23,040 bases of DNA from Natrinema soli (GCF_028618695.1 NZ_JAQIVI010000141.1:1-23040); one strand, 5' to 3'; positions 1 through 8,569 are shown, counted from the first letter of the stretch. Notes: generated from the letters alone by a model not told the origin. Made by a program: numbers and translations.

Positions 1-291
1 GATCCCGTCGGCCGCGCCGACGATCCCGAGGACGGGCGCGAGCTGTTCCGCGTCCGCGGGCTTCCGTGCGGCCATCAGGAGGCTCATCCGCGCGCGCAAC
101 TCGAGGACGTCCATCCGCTCTTCCAGCCGGAGCACCTCCGTGGCGAGCGGCTCGCTCTGGTGGAGCACCGCCGAGTACGAGAGATCGATCAACAGCTCCG
201 CGGTGTCCTTCATCTCGACGAGTACGTCCTTGACGCTGACGGGCTCGTACTCGATCGACGCCGACGACAGCTCGCCCTCGAGCGGGTCCAT
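1..291 (-). CDS. PhoU-domain-like protein, N-terminal 97 residues (partial)
   Basis: The reverse strand opens with ATG at 291 and stays open to the window edge, so only the first 97 residues are visible. They begin MDPLEGELSS and are mostly helical, with two amphipathic helices (about residues 20-50 and 52-85, containing LRLEERMDVLELRARMSLL). This resembles the haloarchaeal PhoU/TrkA-C proteins linked to potassium channels or transporters, whose PhoU half starts this way; that is a family resemblance and not proven here. The TrkA-C half would lie outside the window. The gene is divergent from serS. A T-rich box on the minus strand at 314-324 lies 23-33 nt upstream of the ATG, which suggests a leaderless or nearly leaderless mRNA. 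Codons are GC-rich like the neighbours. Confidence 0.7.
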   Translation of the reverse strand, partial: MDPLEGELSSASIEYEPVSVKDVLVEMKDTAELLIDLSYSAVLHQSEPLATEVLRLEERMDVLELRARMSLLMAARKPADAEQLAPVLGIVGAADGI

Positions 292-313
292 ACCTCGTGA
301 GTCAGCCCGCCGA

Positions 314-324
314 CGAAAAAAGCG
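314..324 (-). promoter_or_regulatory. Probable TATA box of the PhoU-like gene
   Basis: The minus strand reads cgcttttttcg about 23-33 nt before the ATG at 291. That is the position expected for a haloarchaeal TATA element driving a leaderless transcript. It is the only T-rich run in the serS/PhoU divergent spacer. Confidence 0.45.
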
Positions 325-412
325 TTTCCCGCCGACGGCTCGAACGAGCGACCGGGAGACGCGGCCTTCCGACACGGTTTTGCCCGGGCGCAAAGAACGC
401 ACGGGCAAGACA

Positions 413-1792
413 ATGCTCGACCGGACCTATCTGCGCGAGAACCCCGACGAGGTACGCGACGCCCTCGAGAACCGCGGGGCGGACGTCGACCTCGACGAGC
501 TGCTCGAACTCGACGAGCGGTGGCGGGAACTGAAGGCTCGCGGCGACGACCTGCGCCACGATCGCAACCAGATCACCAAGAAGATCGGCACGCTCGTCGC
601 CGAAGGGAAAGAGGAGGAACGGGAGGAAGCCATCGAGCGTTCCCGGGAGCTCAAAGCCGCGATCGAGGAGGTCGAAGAAGAGGGGGCCGCCCTCGAGGAC
701 GAACTCAAAGAACGAATGCTCGAAATCCCACAGCTCCCCCACGAGAGCGTTCCGCTGGGGATCGACGAGCGACACAACGTCGAGGATCGGCGCTGGGGGT
801 TCGACGACTCGCACGAGCTGCCCGACGAGGTGACCCCCCACTACGACCTCGGCGAGGAGCTCGACATCATCGACGAGGAACGCGCCGCCAAGACGACCGG
901 TGCCGGCTTCTACTTCCTCAAGGGCGAGGGCGCACAGCTCGAGCACGCCCTGATCCAGTTCATGCTGGACCTCCACCGCGAGCAGGGCTATGTCGATCTC
1001 TTTCCGCCGGTCCCGGTCAAGAGCGCCTCCATGCGTGGCACCGGCCAGCTCCCGAAGTTCGCCGACGACGCCTATCGGCTGGGCGGGAGCAACGAGGAGG
1101 AGTACGACGAAGAGGACCTCTGGCTCTGTCCCACCGCGGAGGTGCCGGTCACCAACATGTACGCCAACGAGATCCTCCTCGACGACGACCTCCCGCTCAA
1201 ACACCAGGCCTACACGCCCAACTTCCGGCGCGAGGCCGGCGAGCACGGCACCGAAACGCGGGGCATCGTCCGCGTCCACCAGTTCAACAAGGTCGAACTC
1301 GTCAACTTCGTCGAACCCGAGGAGAGCTACGACCGACTCGAGAACCTCCTCGACGAAGCCGAGGAAGTCCTCAAACAACTCGGCCTTCCCTACCGCATCC
1401 TCGAGCTCTGTACCGGCGATCTGACTTTCGCCAGCGCCAAGACCTACGACATCGAGGTCTGGGCCCCCGGCGACGACATGGACGACGGCCCCGAGGAGGG
1501 CGGCCGCTGGCTCGAGGTTTCCTCGGCCTCGAACTTCGAGGACTTCCAGGCCCGCCGCGCCGGCCTGCGCTACCGCCCCGAGCGCCACGAGTCGGCCGAG
1601 TACCTGCACACCCTGAACGCCTCCGGGCTTGCGATTCCCCGGGTTATGGTTGCACTCCTCGAGTACTACCAGAACGAGGACGGGACGGTGACGATCCCCG
1701 AGCCCCTGCAGCCGTATATGGGCGGGAAGGAGGTCATCGAGGGCCACGAGAAGGTCGGCGAGAGCGCGCTCGGTGCCGGCGAACGAGAGTAA
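413..1792 (+). CDS. serS: Seryl-tRNA synthetase (class II, bacterial/common type)
   Basis: This 459-residue enzyme charges tRNA-Ser with serine in the cytoplasm; the length matches haloarchaeal SerRS. The reading frame is open further upstream to 140, but MLDRTYLRENPDEV at 413 is the canonical SerRS start and the upstream residues look like non-coding shadow, so 413 is chosen. Residues 1-105 form the N-terminal tRNA-binding arm, an antiparallel coiled coil rich in Glu/Lys/Arg. The class II core follows, with the TAE serine-binding loop at 241-243, motif 2 FRREAG at 271-276 with the following GTETRGIVRVHQF, and motif 3 around GLAIPR at 405-410, including the conserved ATP-binding Arg410. The protein is strongly acidic, as expected for a halophile. 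It is a stand-alone gene, divergent from the PhoU-like gene. Confidence 0.97.
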   Translation: MLDRTYLRENPDEVRDALENRGADVDLDELLELDERWRELKARGDDLRHDRNQITKKIGTLVAEGKEEEREEAIERSRELKAAIEEVEEEGAALEDELKERMLEIPQLPHESVPLGIDERHNVEDRRWGFDDSHELPDEVTPHYDLGEELDIIDEERAAKTTGAGFYFLKGEGAQLEHALIQFMLDLHREQGYVDLFPPVPVKSASMRGTGQLPKFADDAYRLGGSNEEEYDEEDLWLCPTAEVPVTNMYANEILLDDDLPLKHQAYTPNFRREAGEHGTETRGIVRVHQFNKVELVNFVEPEESYDRLENLLDEAEEVLKQLGLPYRILELCTGDLTFASAKTYDIEVWAPGDDMDDGPEEGGRWLEVSSASNFEDFQARRAGLRYRPERHESAEYLHTLNASGLAIPRVMVALLEYYQNEDGTVTIPEPLQPYMGGKEVIEGHEKVGESALGAGERE

Positions 1793-1818
1793 CGAGAAAA
1801 CGACTCCCGTCCGGACAG

Positions 1819-1974
1819 CTACTCGCTACTGAACGCTTCTCGAGCCCGTTCCCAGCGCTCTTCGTCGCGCCCACCGAATCGAGCGGCTGCGGCTCGTGCG
1901 TCTTCAACCCCGTCGGACGAGAGGATATCCGCGAGCGGTTCCGGGGCCGGGTTTTCCTCCGATTCTGTCGTCAT
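1819..1974 (-). CDS. Small acidic haloarchaeal protein, 51 residues
   Basis: A short reverse-strand ORF starts ATG at 1974 and ends TAG at 1819. The product begins MTTESEENPAPEPLADIL and ends RDEERWERAREAFSSE. It has an acidic, Pro/Glu-rich N-terminus, a predicted helix with an Ala/Arg run (DGVEDARAAAARFGG), and a second amphipathic helix. Codon choice is GC-ending, like the housekeeping genes. A GAGGAG Shine-Dalgarno lies at 1978-1983, three nt before the ATG, which supports translation although the spacing is short. It sits convergent to serS and downstream of EF-2 on the same strand, about 175 nt away, so it could be read with EF-2 or alone. I do not recognise a characterised family. The pattern resembles short conserved haloarchaeal hypotheticals. 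Confidence 0.6.
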   Translation of the reverse strand: MTTESEENPAPEPLADILSSDGVEDARAAAARFGGRDEERWERAREAFSSE

Positions 1975-2097
1975 CGGCTCCTCACTTCGTGTCAGTCTAC
2001 CTGATGAATGAGAAGCGTTCGCTTCGTCTCACGGAGAGGAAAAACGGCGACTCTTGTCACGAGTCACGTCTCACGGGTGCCACTGATAGCACTCGAG

Positions 2098-2125
2098 ACG
2101 GGAAATAACGGGAGAAAACAGATCT
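2098..2125 (-). terminator. Possible transcription terminator of EF-2 gene
   Basis: About 25-50 nt past the EF-2 stop the minus strand has two pyrimidine runs, ctgttttctccc and gttatttccc. They follow a GC-rich stretch with gcgactcgcgactcac self-complementarity. T-rich runs are the usual archaeal termination signal. The call rests on composition only. Confidence 0.35.
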
Positions 2126-2149
2126 CGCGTGCAGTGAGTCGCGAGTCGC

Positions 2150-4336
2150 CTACAGGTAGTCGATCGCTGGCGGCAGCTCGAGCTTCATGCCCTTGCGCTC
2201 GCGGATCTCCATGATCTTCTCGCGCTGGAGGGAGTTGGACATGACCTCGAAGCCGGCGTTCTCGGTGTTCCAGGAGGCGCGGCCCTCGGTCGCGGAGCGA
2301 ATGTCGCTCGCGAAGCCGATCATCTCGCCGACGGGCGCGATGCCCTCGACGACCATGAGGTCGCCTTCCTGGTACATGTCGTCGACGCGGCCACGGCGGC
2401 CCTGAATCTCGCCGGAGGCGGCGCCCATGTGGTCGTTGGGCACGTCGATACGGACGTCCTGCATCGGCTCGAGCATCTTGATCTTGCCGTCGATCAGCGC
2501 CTTGTGGACGGCCTCCCGGGTCGCGGGGATGACCTGCGCCGGACCGCGGTGGATCGTGTCCTCGTGGAGTCGCGCGTCGTGCAGGCGGATGAGCGTTCCC
2601 TGCACCGGCTCGTTCGCGAGCGGACCGTTGTCGAGGGCCTCCTCGAGTCCCTCGATGAACAGCTCCATCGTCTCGTTCAGGTGCTGGATCCCTTTGGTCT
2701 GATCCAGCAGGATGTTCGAGCCGTGGATATGCTCGACTTCCTGCGAGTCGTCCTTGTCCATGCCGGCCTCCTGCAGGGCCTCGCGGCGTTCCTGCTCGGG
2801 CATGTCCATCGACGCCTCGCCCTTCTTGATCGTGTCGACGACATCGCCCGGCAGCGGCTCGACGGAGATGTAGAAGCGGTTGTGACGGTTCGGGGAGATC
2901 CCTTCGACCTGATCGCTCGCGCGCTGGATGGCCTCGCGGAAGACGACGATCGGTTCGCCGGTGTTGACCGGGATCCCCTGGTTCTTCTCGATACGCTGGG
3001 TGATGACCTCGAGGTGGAGTTCACCCTGCCCGGAGATCAGGTGCTCGCCGGTGTCCTCGTTGATCGTAATCTGGATCGTGGGGTCCTCCTTGGAGACCTG
3101 ACGCAGCGTCTCGATGAGCTTCGGCAGGTCGTCCATCGTCTGGGCCTCCACGCTCTTGGTGATGACCGGTTCCGAGATGTGTTCGATCGTCTCGAAGGGC
3201 GTCATCTCGATACTCGAGACCGTCGAACCGGCGATAGCGTCTTTGAGGCCGGTAACGGCGGCGATGTTCCCCGCGGGGACGTGATCGACTTCCTCGCGTT
3301 CGCCACCCATGTAGATCCCGACGGACTGGACGCGGTTCTTGCCAGCGGTCCCCGAGACGTAGAGTTCCTGTCCCTTCTCGAGGGAGCCCGAGAAGACGCG
3401 ACCGGAGGCGACTTCGCCGGCGTGGGGGTCCATCGCGATGTCGGTGACCATGAAGACGACTTCGCCGTTCTCGTCGACGAGTCGCATCGACTCCGCGAGC
3501 TCGGACTCCTCGTCACCGCGCCAGATACGCGGGATACGACGGGGCTGGGCATCGACTGGGTTCGGGAAGTGCTCACAGACCATGTCGAGCACGACGTCCG
3601 ACAGCGGCGTCCGCTCGTGGAGTTCCTGGCGCTCGTCGTTGCGCTCGAGGTCCATGATTTCGCCGAAGTCCATCCCGGTGCGCTGCATCGAGGGCATGGA
3701 GACACCCCACTTGTACAGCGCGGAGCCGAAGCCGACGGTGCCGTCTTCGACGGAGACGGTCCAGTCGTCGATGTCGTCTCGCTCCTCGGTCATCCCGCGG
3801 ATGAGTTCGTTGACGTCGTGGATGACCGACAGGAGCCGGTTCTGCATCTCTTCGGGTCCTTCCTGCAGTTCGGAGATCAGGCGGTCGACCTTGTTGATGA
3901 ACAGGGTCGGCTTGACCCCCTCTCGGAGCGCCTGTCGGAGCACCGTCTCGGTCTGGGGCATTGCCCCTTCGACGGCGTCGACGACGACGAGCGCACCGTC
4001 GACGGCGCGCATCGCACGGGTGACGTCGCCACCGAAGTCGACGTGGCCCGGCGTGTCGATGAGGTTGATGAGGTGGTTGGTGTCCTCGTACTCGTGGGTC
4101 ATCGAAACGTTCGCCGCGTCGATGGTGATCCCGCGTTCCTGCTCGTCTTCCTCCGTGTCCATCGCGAGCTGTTCACCGGCAGTCTCATCGGAGATCATGC
4201 CGGCACCGGCGAGGAGATTGTCAGAAAGTGTCGTTTTCCCGTGGTCGACGTGAGCGGCGATGGCGATGTTCCGGATGTTCTCCGGTTCGTCCATCAGCCG
4301 TTCACACTCTTGGACGATCTTCTTGCGTCGGCCCAT
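2150..4336 (-). CDS. fusA: Translation elongation factor 2 (aEF-2)
   Basis: This 728-residue GTPase catalyses ribosomal translocation. The start at 4336 gives [15 protein letters not shown], the usual haloarchaeal N-terminus. The G1 P-loop AHVDHGKT is at residues 28-35, followed by the switch region RGITIDA, G3 DTPGHVDF and G4 NKVD. Domains II, III, IV and V follow in normal order. In domain IV, HRGPAQ contains His596, the position modified to diphthamide in archaeal and eukaryotic EF-2. There is no intein and the length is normal. In many archaea EF-2 follows rps7 in a str-type operon. Here the same strand order is kept (rps12, rps7, EF-2), but about 4.7 kb of other genes separate them and EF-2 has its own promoter. 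The symbol is a common database choice; aef2 is also used. Confidence 0.97.
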   Translation of the reverse strand: MGRRKKIVQECERLMDEPENIRNIAIAAHVDHGKTTLSDNLLAGAGMISDETAGEQLAMDTEEDEQERGITIDAANVSMTHEYEDTNHLINLIDTPGHVDFGGDVTRAMRAVDGALVVVDAVEGAMPQTETVLRQALREGVKPTLFINKVDRLISELQEGPEEMQNRLLSVIHDVNELIRGMTEERDDIDDWTVSVEDGTVGFGSALYKWGVSMPSMQRTGMDFGEIMDLERNDERQELHERTPLSDVVLDMVCEHFPNPVDAQPRRIPRIWRGDEESELAESMRLVDENGEVVFMVTDIAMDPHAGEVASGRVFSGSLEKGQELYVSGTAGKNRVQSVGIYMGGEREEVDHVPAGNIAAVTGLKDAIAGSTVSSIEMTPFETIEHISEPVITKSVEAQTMDDLPKLIETLRQVSKEDPTIQITINEDTGEHLISGQGELHLEVITQRIEKNQGIPVNTGEPIVVFREAIQRASDQVEGISPNRHNRFYISVEPLPGDVVDTIKKGEASMDMPEQERREALQEAGMDKDDSQEVEHIHGSNILLDQTKGIQHLNETMELFIEGLEEALDNGPLANEPVQGTLIRLHDARLHEDTIHRGPAQVIPATREAVHKALIDGKIKMLEPMQDVRIDVPNDHMGAASGEIQGRRGRVDDMYQEGDLMVVEGIAPVGEMIGFASDIRSATEGRASWNTENAGFEVMSNSLQREKIMEIRERKGMKLELPPAIDYL

Positions 4337-4360
4337 ATATACCCCATTACCGCCAGCGGG

Positions 4361-4376
4361 GTCAAAAGGGTAGTGT
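4361..4376 (-). promoter_or_regulatory. Probable core promoter of EF-2 gene
   Basis: The minus strand reads cgaaacactacccttttgac, with cctttt centred about 30 nt before the ATG at 4336. A purine-rich BRE-like block (cgaaac) precedes it. The spacing predicts a leaderless or very short-leader mRNA. Confidence 0.5.
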
Positions 4377-4592
4377 TTCGTCGCCGCCGAAATCCGACGT
4401 CTTTCCCGGTTCGAACGTTTGAATATCCAATTTGGGTGAGTGAATCCCTCTCATAATGTGTGGCCCCCGGCCCACGGTGACGCGACCGCACAATCCCGGA
4501 ACACCGTAATCCGAGCTCGCATCGACACCGTAGCCGTGCGGTAGACAAGTAGTACCACTGAAAGTTACTGCACGCCCGATCGCACGACGCGA

Positions 4593-4680
4593 GCGCGGTT
4601 CGGAACGTACGCGGATCGGAACGATGCGCGGTTCGGAGCGCTGCGCGGTTCGGAGCGAACAGAGTGAGCGAGAACCGCGG
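4593..4680. repeat. Four-unit ~17-bp tandem repeat ending in a hairpin
   Basis: Four imperfect units follow one another at about 4593-4609, 4610-4625, 4626-4642 and 4643-4659, each close to gcgcggttcggaacga. The last unit forms an inverted repeat with gaaccgcg at 4671-4678, enclosing gcgaacagagtgagcga, a motif style common in haloarchaeal dispersed palindromes. It is non-coding and may bind a protein or act as a transcript end. Confidence 0.65.
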
Positions 4681-4803
4681 ACTATGCGATCAGTATGTAA
4701 ATCGTTGCAGTGGCTACTACTGTTCGTCCGCTTGATGGCCCAATTCACCCACATGCAATCGCACACAAGAGTCAAATCCCGTGGGCTCTTGCTAGGATTA
4801 CAC

Positions 4804-5559
4804 ATGGATATCCGCGTTCAGGGACCGGGCCCGACCTCTCCATTCCTCAGCGCCCGCGACCTCTTCGAAACCGAACACGACCTCTCGTTGCCGGTCTACG
4901 TCCACCTCCGTGACGATCCGGACGAACGAACCTGGGCCGCCCACTACGACGATCGCCACGTGCTCAACATCTCGAGGCAGGCCGCCTCGTCGGCGATGGC
5001 CCGCGAACTCGCCCTCCACGAGTTTGCACACATGGCCCGCAACGAGCAACGACACCCCTCCCACACCCAGTCGACCGAGGAAGTGCTCTATCTCGCGCTG
5101 GCCGGCAAGAGCGTCGAACGGCGCAAACTCTCCCACTGCTATCAGATCGCAAACCACATGAAAGACATCTACGCCGACGACATCACGCTCTCGGTCGGCC
5201 CCGGCGAGAAACTGCTCTCCTTTCTCGAGTCGAGCCTCGCCGCGGCGGTCGCCGACCGACCCGAGACGCCGCCTCGGCCCGGCCTCGAGCGTCTCTCCGC
5301 GAGTGCCGACCCGGAAATCACGGCCGTGAACGCCGCGTTCGCACTGGCGCTCGCGGAACGGCACGATCTCGTCGACAGGGACCACCGGCTCTACGACCTC
5401 GCGCACGCGGCCGCGATGGATGCACCGAAGGTCGACTTCGAGGCGTTCAAACAGCGGTTCCGAGAGCTCGCACGGGAACCCGATACGAGTTCCTACCGGC
5501 AGGTGCTCGTCGACGCGACCCGGGCGTACGTCGGCGGCAAGGGACCCGCGGCGGACTGA
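4804..5559 (+). CDS. DUF5781-like protein with HEFAH zinc-metallopeptidase motif
   Basis: The product is 251 residues from ATG 4804 (MDIRVQGPGP). An upstream extension of the frame to 4624 is possible but has poor haloarchaeal character (many Cys, Arg and hydrophobic residues, and it covers the tandem repeat), so 4804 is preferred. The distinguishing feature is LALHEFAHMARNEQRHPSH, with HEFAH at residues 72-76. This is the HExxH zinc-binding and catalytic signature; Glu92 or Glu93 in STEEV, or nearby His residues, could supply a third ligand. There is no signal peptide or membrane segment, so it should be cytoplasmic. The C-terminal half is helical and Ala-rich. The overall pattern matches the haloarchaeal DUF5781 family as I recall it. 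Activity and substrate are unknown. It is divergent from EF-2, a position that may be conserved. Confidence 0.8.
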   Translation: MDIRVQGPGPTSPFLSARDLFETEHDLSLPVYVHLRDDPDERTWAAHYDDRHVLNISRQAASSAMARELALHEFAHMARNEQRHPSHTQSTEEVLYLALAGKSVERRKLSHCYQIANHMKDIYADDITLSVGPGEKLLSFLESSLAAAVADRPETPPRPGLERLSASADPEITAVNAAFALALAERHDLVDRDHRLYDLAHAAAMDAPKVDFEAFKQRFRELAREPDTSSYRQVLVDATRAYVGGKGPAAD

Positions 5560-5662
5560 GTCGTCACGACCCGAATCGCGACGGTGACCGGCGTGAGCGG
5601 CCGGCTCGAGCGGATACCTGAGACGGCGGTTCATCGAAGCGTTGGCCGTACACTTCGACCCG

Positions 5663-5673
5663 AACATTTATTG
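5663..5673 (+). promoter_or_regulatory. Probable TATA box of the DUF7504-like gene
   Basis: The AT-rich run aacatttattg stands out in GC-rich surroundings and ends 34 nt before the ATG at 5707. That spacing fits a short-leader haloarchaeal transcript. Confidence 0.55.
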
Positions 5674-5706
5674 TTTGAGGTGGTAAAACCGTGGAACATA
5701 CTAGTG

Positions 5707-6405
5707 ATGCTCTCGGAAACGGACTGTGAGGGGACGAACGGGGACGGCTTCTCCGACGAGCTAACGCGGTTGAAACGCAAGGGGGCGAGCGTTCTCGTCG
5801 TGGGCTCCGTTCAGCCCGACCAGCGTCGAGATACCTGCCAACGGCTGCTGGGTTGTGGGGCCAACCGTGTCCGGCGGCGCGTCCTAGTCTCGACGACCGG
5901 CGAACCACACCCCGTCTCACACGTCGTCGACGACGGTCGTTCGGAGACGCTTTCGGTTATCGCCTACAACGCGCAGGCGCGCAGTGCCGCGGCGACCGCT
6001 CCGGATGTTTCGCCGTCGATCGAACCGACGACGACCGATGTCGATACCCTCGCCGACCTCGGCATCGCCATCTCGAGTGCGATCGACTCCTTCGAAGCCA
6101 CCGCCGACGTGCTCGAGCCGTCCGAGGTCAGGGTCGGAATCGATTCGTTGCTTCCCCTCCTCGAGGAGTACGGCAGACAGCGGCTGTTCAAGTTCCTGCA
6201 TTTGATCAACGGCCGAACGAGAGACATCGACGGAATGGTGCACTATCACCTCCCGGTCGAACGAGACGCGCAGATTGTTCCAGTCTTCTCGCCACTTTTC
6301 GACGTGGTCGTCGAGATTCGAGAGCAAAACGGCGACTACCAGGAGCGGTGGGATATCGACGACGGGACCTACAGCTCCGGTTGGCTGCCGGTCGATTCGG
6401 AGTAA
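5707..6405 (+). CDS. DUF7504-like haloarchaeal protein (degenerate RecA/ATPase-like fold suspected)
   Basis: The product is 232 residues from ATG 5707 (MLSETDCEGTNGDG). The frame opens earlier at 5584, but the TATA box at 5663-5673 lies inside that extension and favours 5707. It contains LKRKGASVLVVGSV (about residues 23-36), a beta-strand resembling the P-loop strand of RecA-like proteins but without a GxxGxGK[ST] Walker A. A CQRLLG segment and RRRVLVSTTG follow. The C-terminal part RLFKFLHLINGRTRDIDGMVHYHLP and FDVVVEIRE resembles DUF7504-family proteins of haloarchaea, as recalled and not searched. No membrane segment is present. GC-rich codons match the host, unlike the next gene. It precedes the CHAT gene by 70 nt on the same strand, so the two may be co-transcribed. 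Function is unknown. Confidence 0.75.
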   Translation: MLSETDCEGTNGDGFSDELTRLKRKGASVLVVGSVQPDQRRDTCQRLLGCGANRVRRRVLVSTTGEPHPVSHVVDDGRSETLSVIAYNAQARSAAATAPDVSPSIEPTTTDVDTLADLGIAISSAIDSFEATADVLEPSEVRVGIDSLLPLLEEYGRQRLFKFLHLINGRTRDIDGMVHYHLPVERDAQIVPVFSPLFDVVVEIREQNGDYQERWDIDDGTYSSGWLPVDSE

Positions 6406-6428
6406 CGGTCCATCGGAGGAAACGGTCC

Positions 6429-6479
6429 ATGGATCCGGTCTCGGGAACAGCCACACACGATTCTAGATACGCCCTATGA
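6429..6479 (+). CDS. Possible 16-codon leader ORF overlapping the CHAT start
   Basis: GGAGGA at 6415-6420 is a strong Shine-Dalgarno and lies 8 nt before ATG 6429. The ORF encodes MDPVSGTATHDSRYAL and stops at TGA 6477-6479, which overlaps the CHAT ATG at 6476 in an ATGA arrangement typical of translational coupling. The nonamer acggtccat is repeated on both sides of the Shine-Dalgarno (6405-6413 and 6422-6430). The CHAT gene itself has no clear Shine-Dalgarno for ATG 6476. The ORF could be chance, but the combination is suggestive. Confidence 0.35.
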   Translation: MDPVSGTATHDSRYAL

Positions 6480-8569
6480 GCCACTCATCCGTTTCAATGA
6501 AACCGAAATTCGAGCCGACAGAAGAGGGAATCGAGATAATCGATCCGATCGAACGGCATCGATATCGACTGACGATGAACGAGCCGGTTTCGCTCGAGTC
6601 AGCCGCTGCTGATCAAATCGGGTTCCCAGTTGGTTCTGTAGTACAGTTTACAGCGGATTCAATCGTACTACCGACGACTGAAGGAGTCTTTGTCCGCGAC
6701 TCAGAAGGGATGATGCTCGCAAAGGTCAGCCCAGCTGACCAAGCAGAGTTTCCATCAGACAAGTATACGCTGGACCTGTCTGGCCCCTTGAAGGTATATG
6801 CTTGCGTTGACAGTTCAGTGCGGATTTTTTCCGATAGTGATCAGACATACGTCAATTTCGCCGAGAAGACGGCCGTAATTCTCGGTGCACGATCGTTCCA
6901 TGAGCAACCAGCAGGGACAATCACAACGACATCAAATCCGTCAGATCTCATGGGGGCAGTGTCTGCGTTTGGTTCAGCGCTGAAGACGACAACGCCTGAG
7001 CGAGCCTATCCGACGCTCCGGGGCCATCCACCTCGTCTCGAACTCGGGGATGAGTTCCATATACCAGATAGATTCGATCAGCTGGAACACAACATTCAGA
7101 TAGAAATTCCTGCAACACTTCCGTATGTATTCGTCGTCGCACCGCTCGCGTACTACCTCGGTGCGAGGGTAGTTTCAGGCCAAAGTCCACAAATAGCCAC
7201 TGAAAGGGGTTATACGTATGAACTTAAGGGATTGGATGATTTTGAATTATCGGTTAAACAAGTACTGAAACAGTTGTTCTTTCTCGACTGTATAGTTCGG
7301 ACTGAAGGGACAACCCCTCTTCCACTACATGAGCGTCAAGCGATTGAACCACTACTTGACTTCGACTTTAAAACAACATATAATGAGCCACTTGCTAAAC
7401 GAATCGAAACCTATCTTGAGATACCGTATAAAACACTAAAACCGCATCTTCCAGATTGGGGGTTCGAAATCCAGCTTGAGCCAACTGAGGAGCACATTCA
7501 GTTTTTACCGTTTCTCGCCAACGATCTTGCAGTTGTCAATATTCAAGATATTACTTCAGAACCAACACCATCAGAGCCAATCGCAGAGCAGGCGATTAAA
7601 GATTTTACTCGAGACGATTTCGTCCGAAGCGCACAACCCTATTCTGTCCGTGGGGACACGACTGTAGCCGAGTCATCCGGCCCAACAAAACCGTCGACAA
7701 TTCAACAATCATGGGCCGGCATCAATGATTCGGAGATCGTTAGTACTACTCCACTATCAGCATACCAAAACAGCATCGGACGAACGCCAAAAGATGGTCC
7801 AATCGAGATTGATGTCATCTGTAATGATAAAGATATGCGTGAGGAACTTGAGAGCGTCAACGGTACGTATGGAACTCGTGAAAAGTTACCGTTTAATACC
7901 ACTGTCCACTATGACCTTTCGACTGATATTCTTGAGGACGTTCTCGCTCGTGACAGTGACTTCTTACACTATATTGGTCATATCGATGAAGGAGGATTTC
8001 AATGTACAGATGGCAAACTAGACGCTGCAACAGTTGACTCTGTTGGTGCAAAGGCATTCCTATTGAATGCATGCCAGTCGCACGATCAGGGACTCCATCT
8101 CGTTGAAACTGGCAGTACTGGCGGCATCGTAACACTGGGCAATGTCGTTAACAGCGGTGCAGTCAGTGTTGGTGGTATGATTGCTCGTTTATTGAACCTC
8201 GGCTTCCCACTTTACGCCGCCCTGGATATCGCTCGGCAAGAAAACATCATTGGACAGCAATATCTCATGGTGGGTGATGGTCGAACCACAATCGCACAAT
8301 CAGAAACACGGGCCCCCAATGTCTGCTCGGTTATCGAAGATTCTAACGGCACTCTTGTAGAAATGGACACATATACGTCAGCAGAGGTGATAAGAGGAGG
8401 AGTGTTCTCACCACATATCGATTCGGTCGAATCTTTCTATGTTATCCCTAGGAAGACTGATCGTATACCAGTAAGTACGTCTGAACTTAGGAAGTTCTTC
8501 GACAAAGCGCTATTCCCTGTTATCCGGGATAATCAAGTTAAATGGAGTAAAGATCTTCTTGGTGAATAG
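6476..8569 (+). CDS. CHAT-domain (caspase-like protease) protein
   Basis: This 697-residue protein has a C-terminal CHAT domain of the caspase/separase superfamily. FLHYIGHIDEGGF supplies the catalytic-type His502, and FLLNACQS, about 30 residues later, supplies Cys533. STGGIVTLGNVV (about 547-558), a helix with FPLYAALDIAR, and YLMVGDG (about 596-602) follow, as in CHAT domains. The first ~380 residues (with LPYVFVVAPLAYYLGARVVSG near 215-235) are unassigned and may be a recognition region. A Ser/Thr/Pro-rich linker spans roughly 360-445. The start may be Met1 or Met8 (ATG at 6497, MKPKFEPTEEG). The gene is clearly richer in A/T-ending codons and rare codons such as AGA and ATA than its neighbours, which suggests transfer. 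CHAT proteins often act as proteases in defence or programmed death; that role is inference here. Confidence 0.85.
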   Translation: MSHSSVSMKPKFEPTEEGIEIIDPIERHRYRLTMNEPVSLESAAADQIGFPVGSVVQFTADSIVLPTTEGVFVRDSEGMMLAKVSPADQAEFPSDKYTLDLSGPLKVYACVDSSVRIFSDSDQTYVNFAEKTAVILGARSFHEQPAGTITTTSNPSDLMGAVSAFGSALKTTTPERAYPTLRGHPPRLELGDEFHIPDRFDQLEHNIQIEIPATLPYVFVVAPLAYYLGARVVSGQSPQIATERGYTYELKGLDDFELSVKQVLKQLFFLDCIVRTEGTTPLPLHERQAIEPLLDFDFKTTYNEPLAKRIETYLEIPYKTLKPHLPDWGFEIQLEPTEEHIQFLPFLANDLAVVNIQDITSEPTPSEPIAEQAIKDFTRDDFVRSAQPYSVRGDTTVAESSGPTKPSTIQQSWAGINDSEIVSTTPLSAYQNSIGRTPKDGPIEIDVICNDKDMREELESVNGTYGTREKLPFNTTVHYDLSTDILEDVLARDSDFLHYIGHIDEGGFQCTDGKLDAATVDSVGAKAFLLNACQSHDQGLHLVETGSTGGIVTLGNVVNSGAVSVGGMIARLLNLGFPLYAALDIARQENIIGQQYLMVGDGRTTIAQSETRAPNVCSVIEDSNGTLVEMDTYTSAEVIRGGVFSPHIDSVESFYVIPRKTDRIPVSTSELRKFFDKALFPVIRDNQVKWSKDLLGE

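Larger units (their letters stand above)
4337..4803. other. Intergenic region between EF-2 and the HEFAH protein
   Basis: This 467-nt divergent spacer contains the EF-2 promoter at its left end, a short tandem repeat with a hairpin (4593-4680), and the upstream region of the plus-strand gene starting at 4804. A small imperfect hairpin (agag...ctct, about 4768-4792) lies just before that start. Reading frames here overlap each other on both strands and show no coherent codon use, so I see no further gene. Confidence 0.6.

Noticed and set aside
140..412. N-terminal extension of serS by 91 residues
   Set aside because: SerRS homologues begin at MLDRTYLR. The extension overlaps the PhoU-like gene and its promoter on the other strand.
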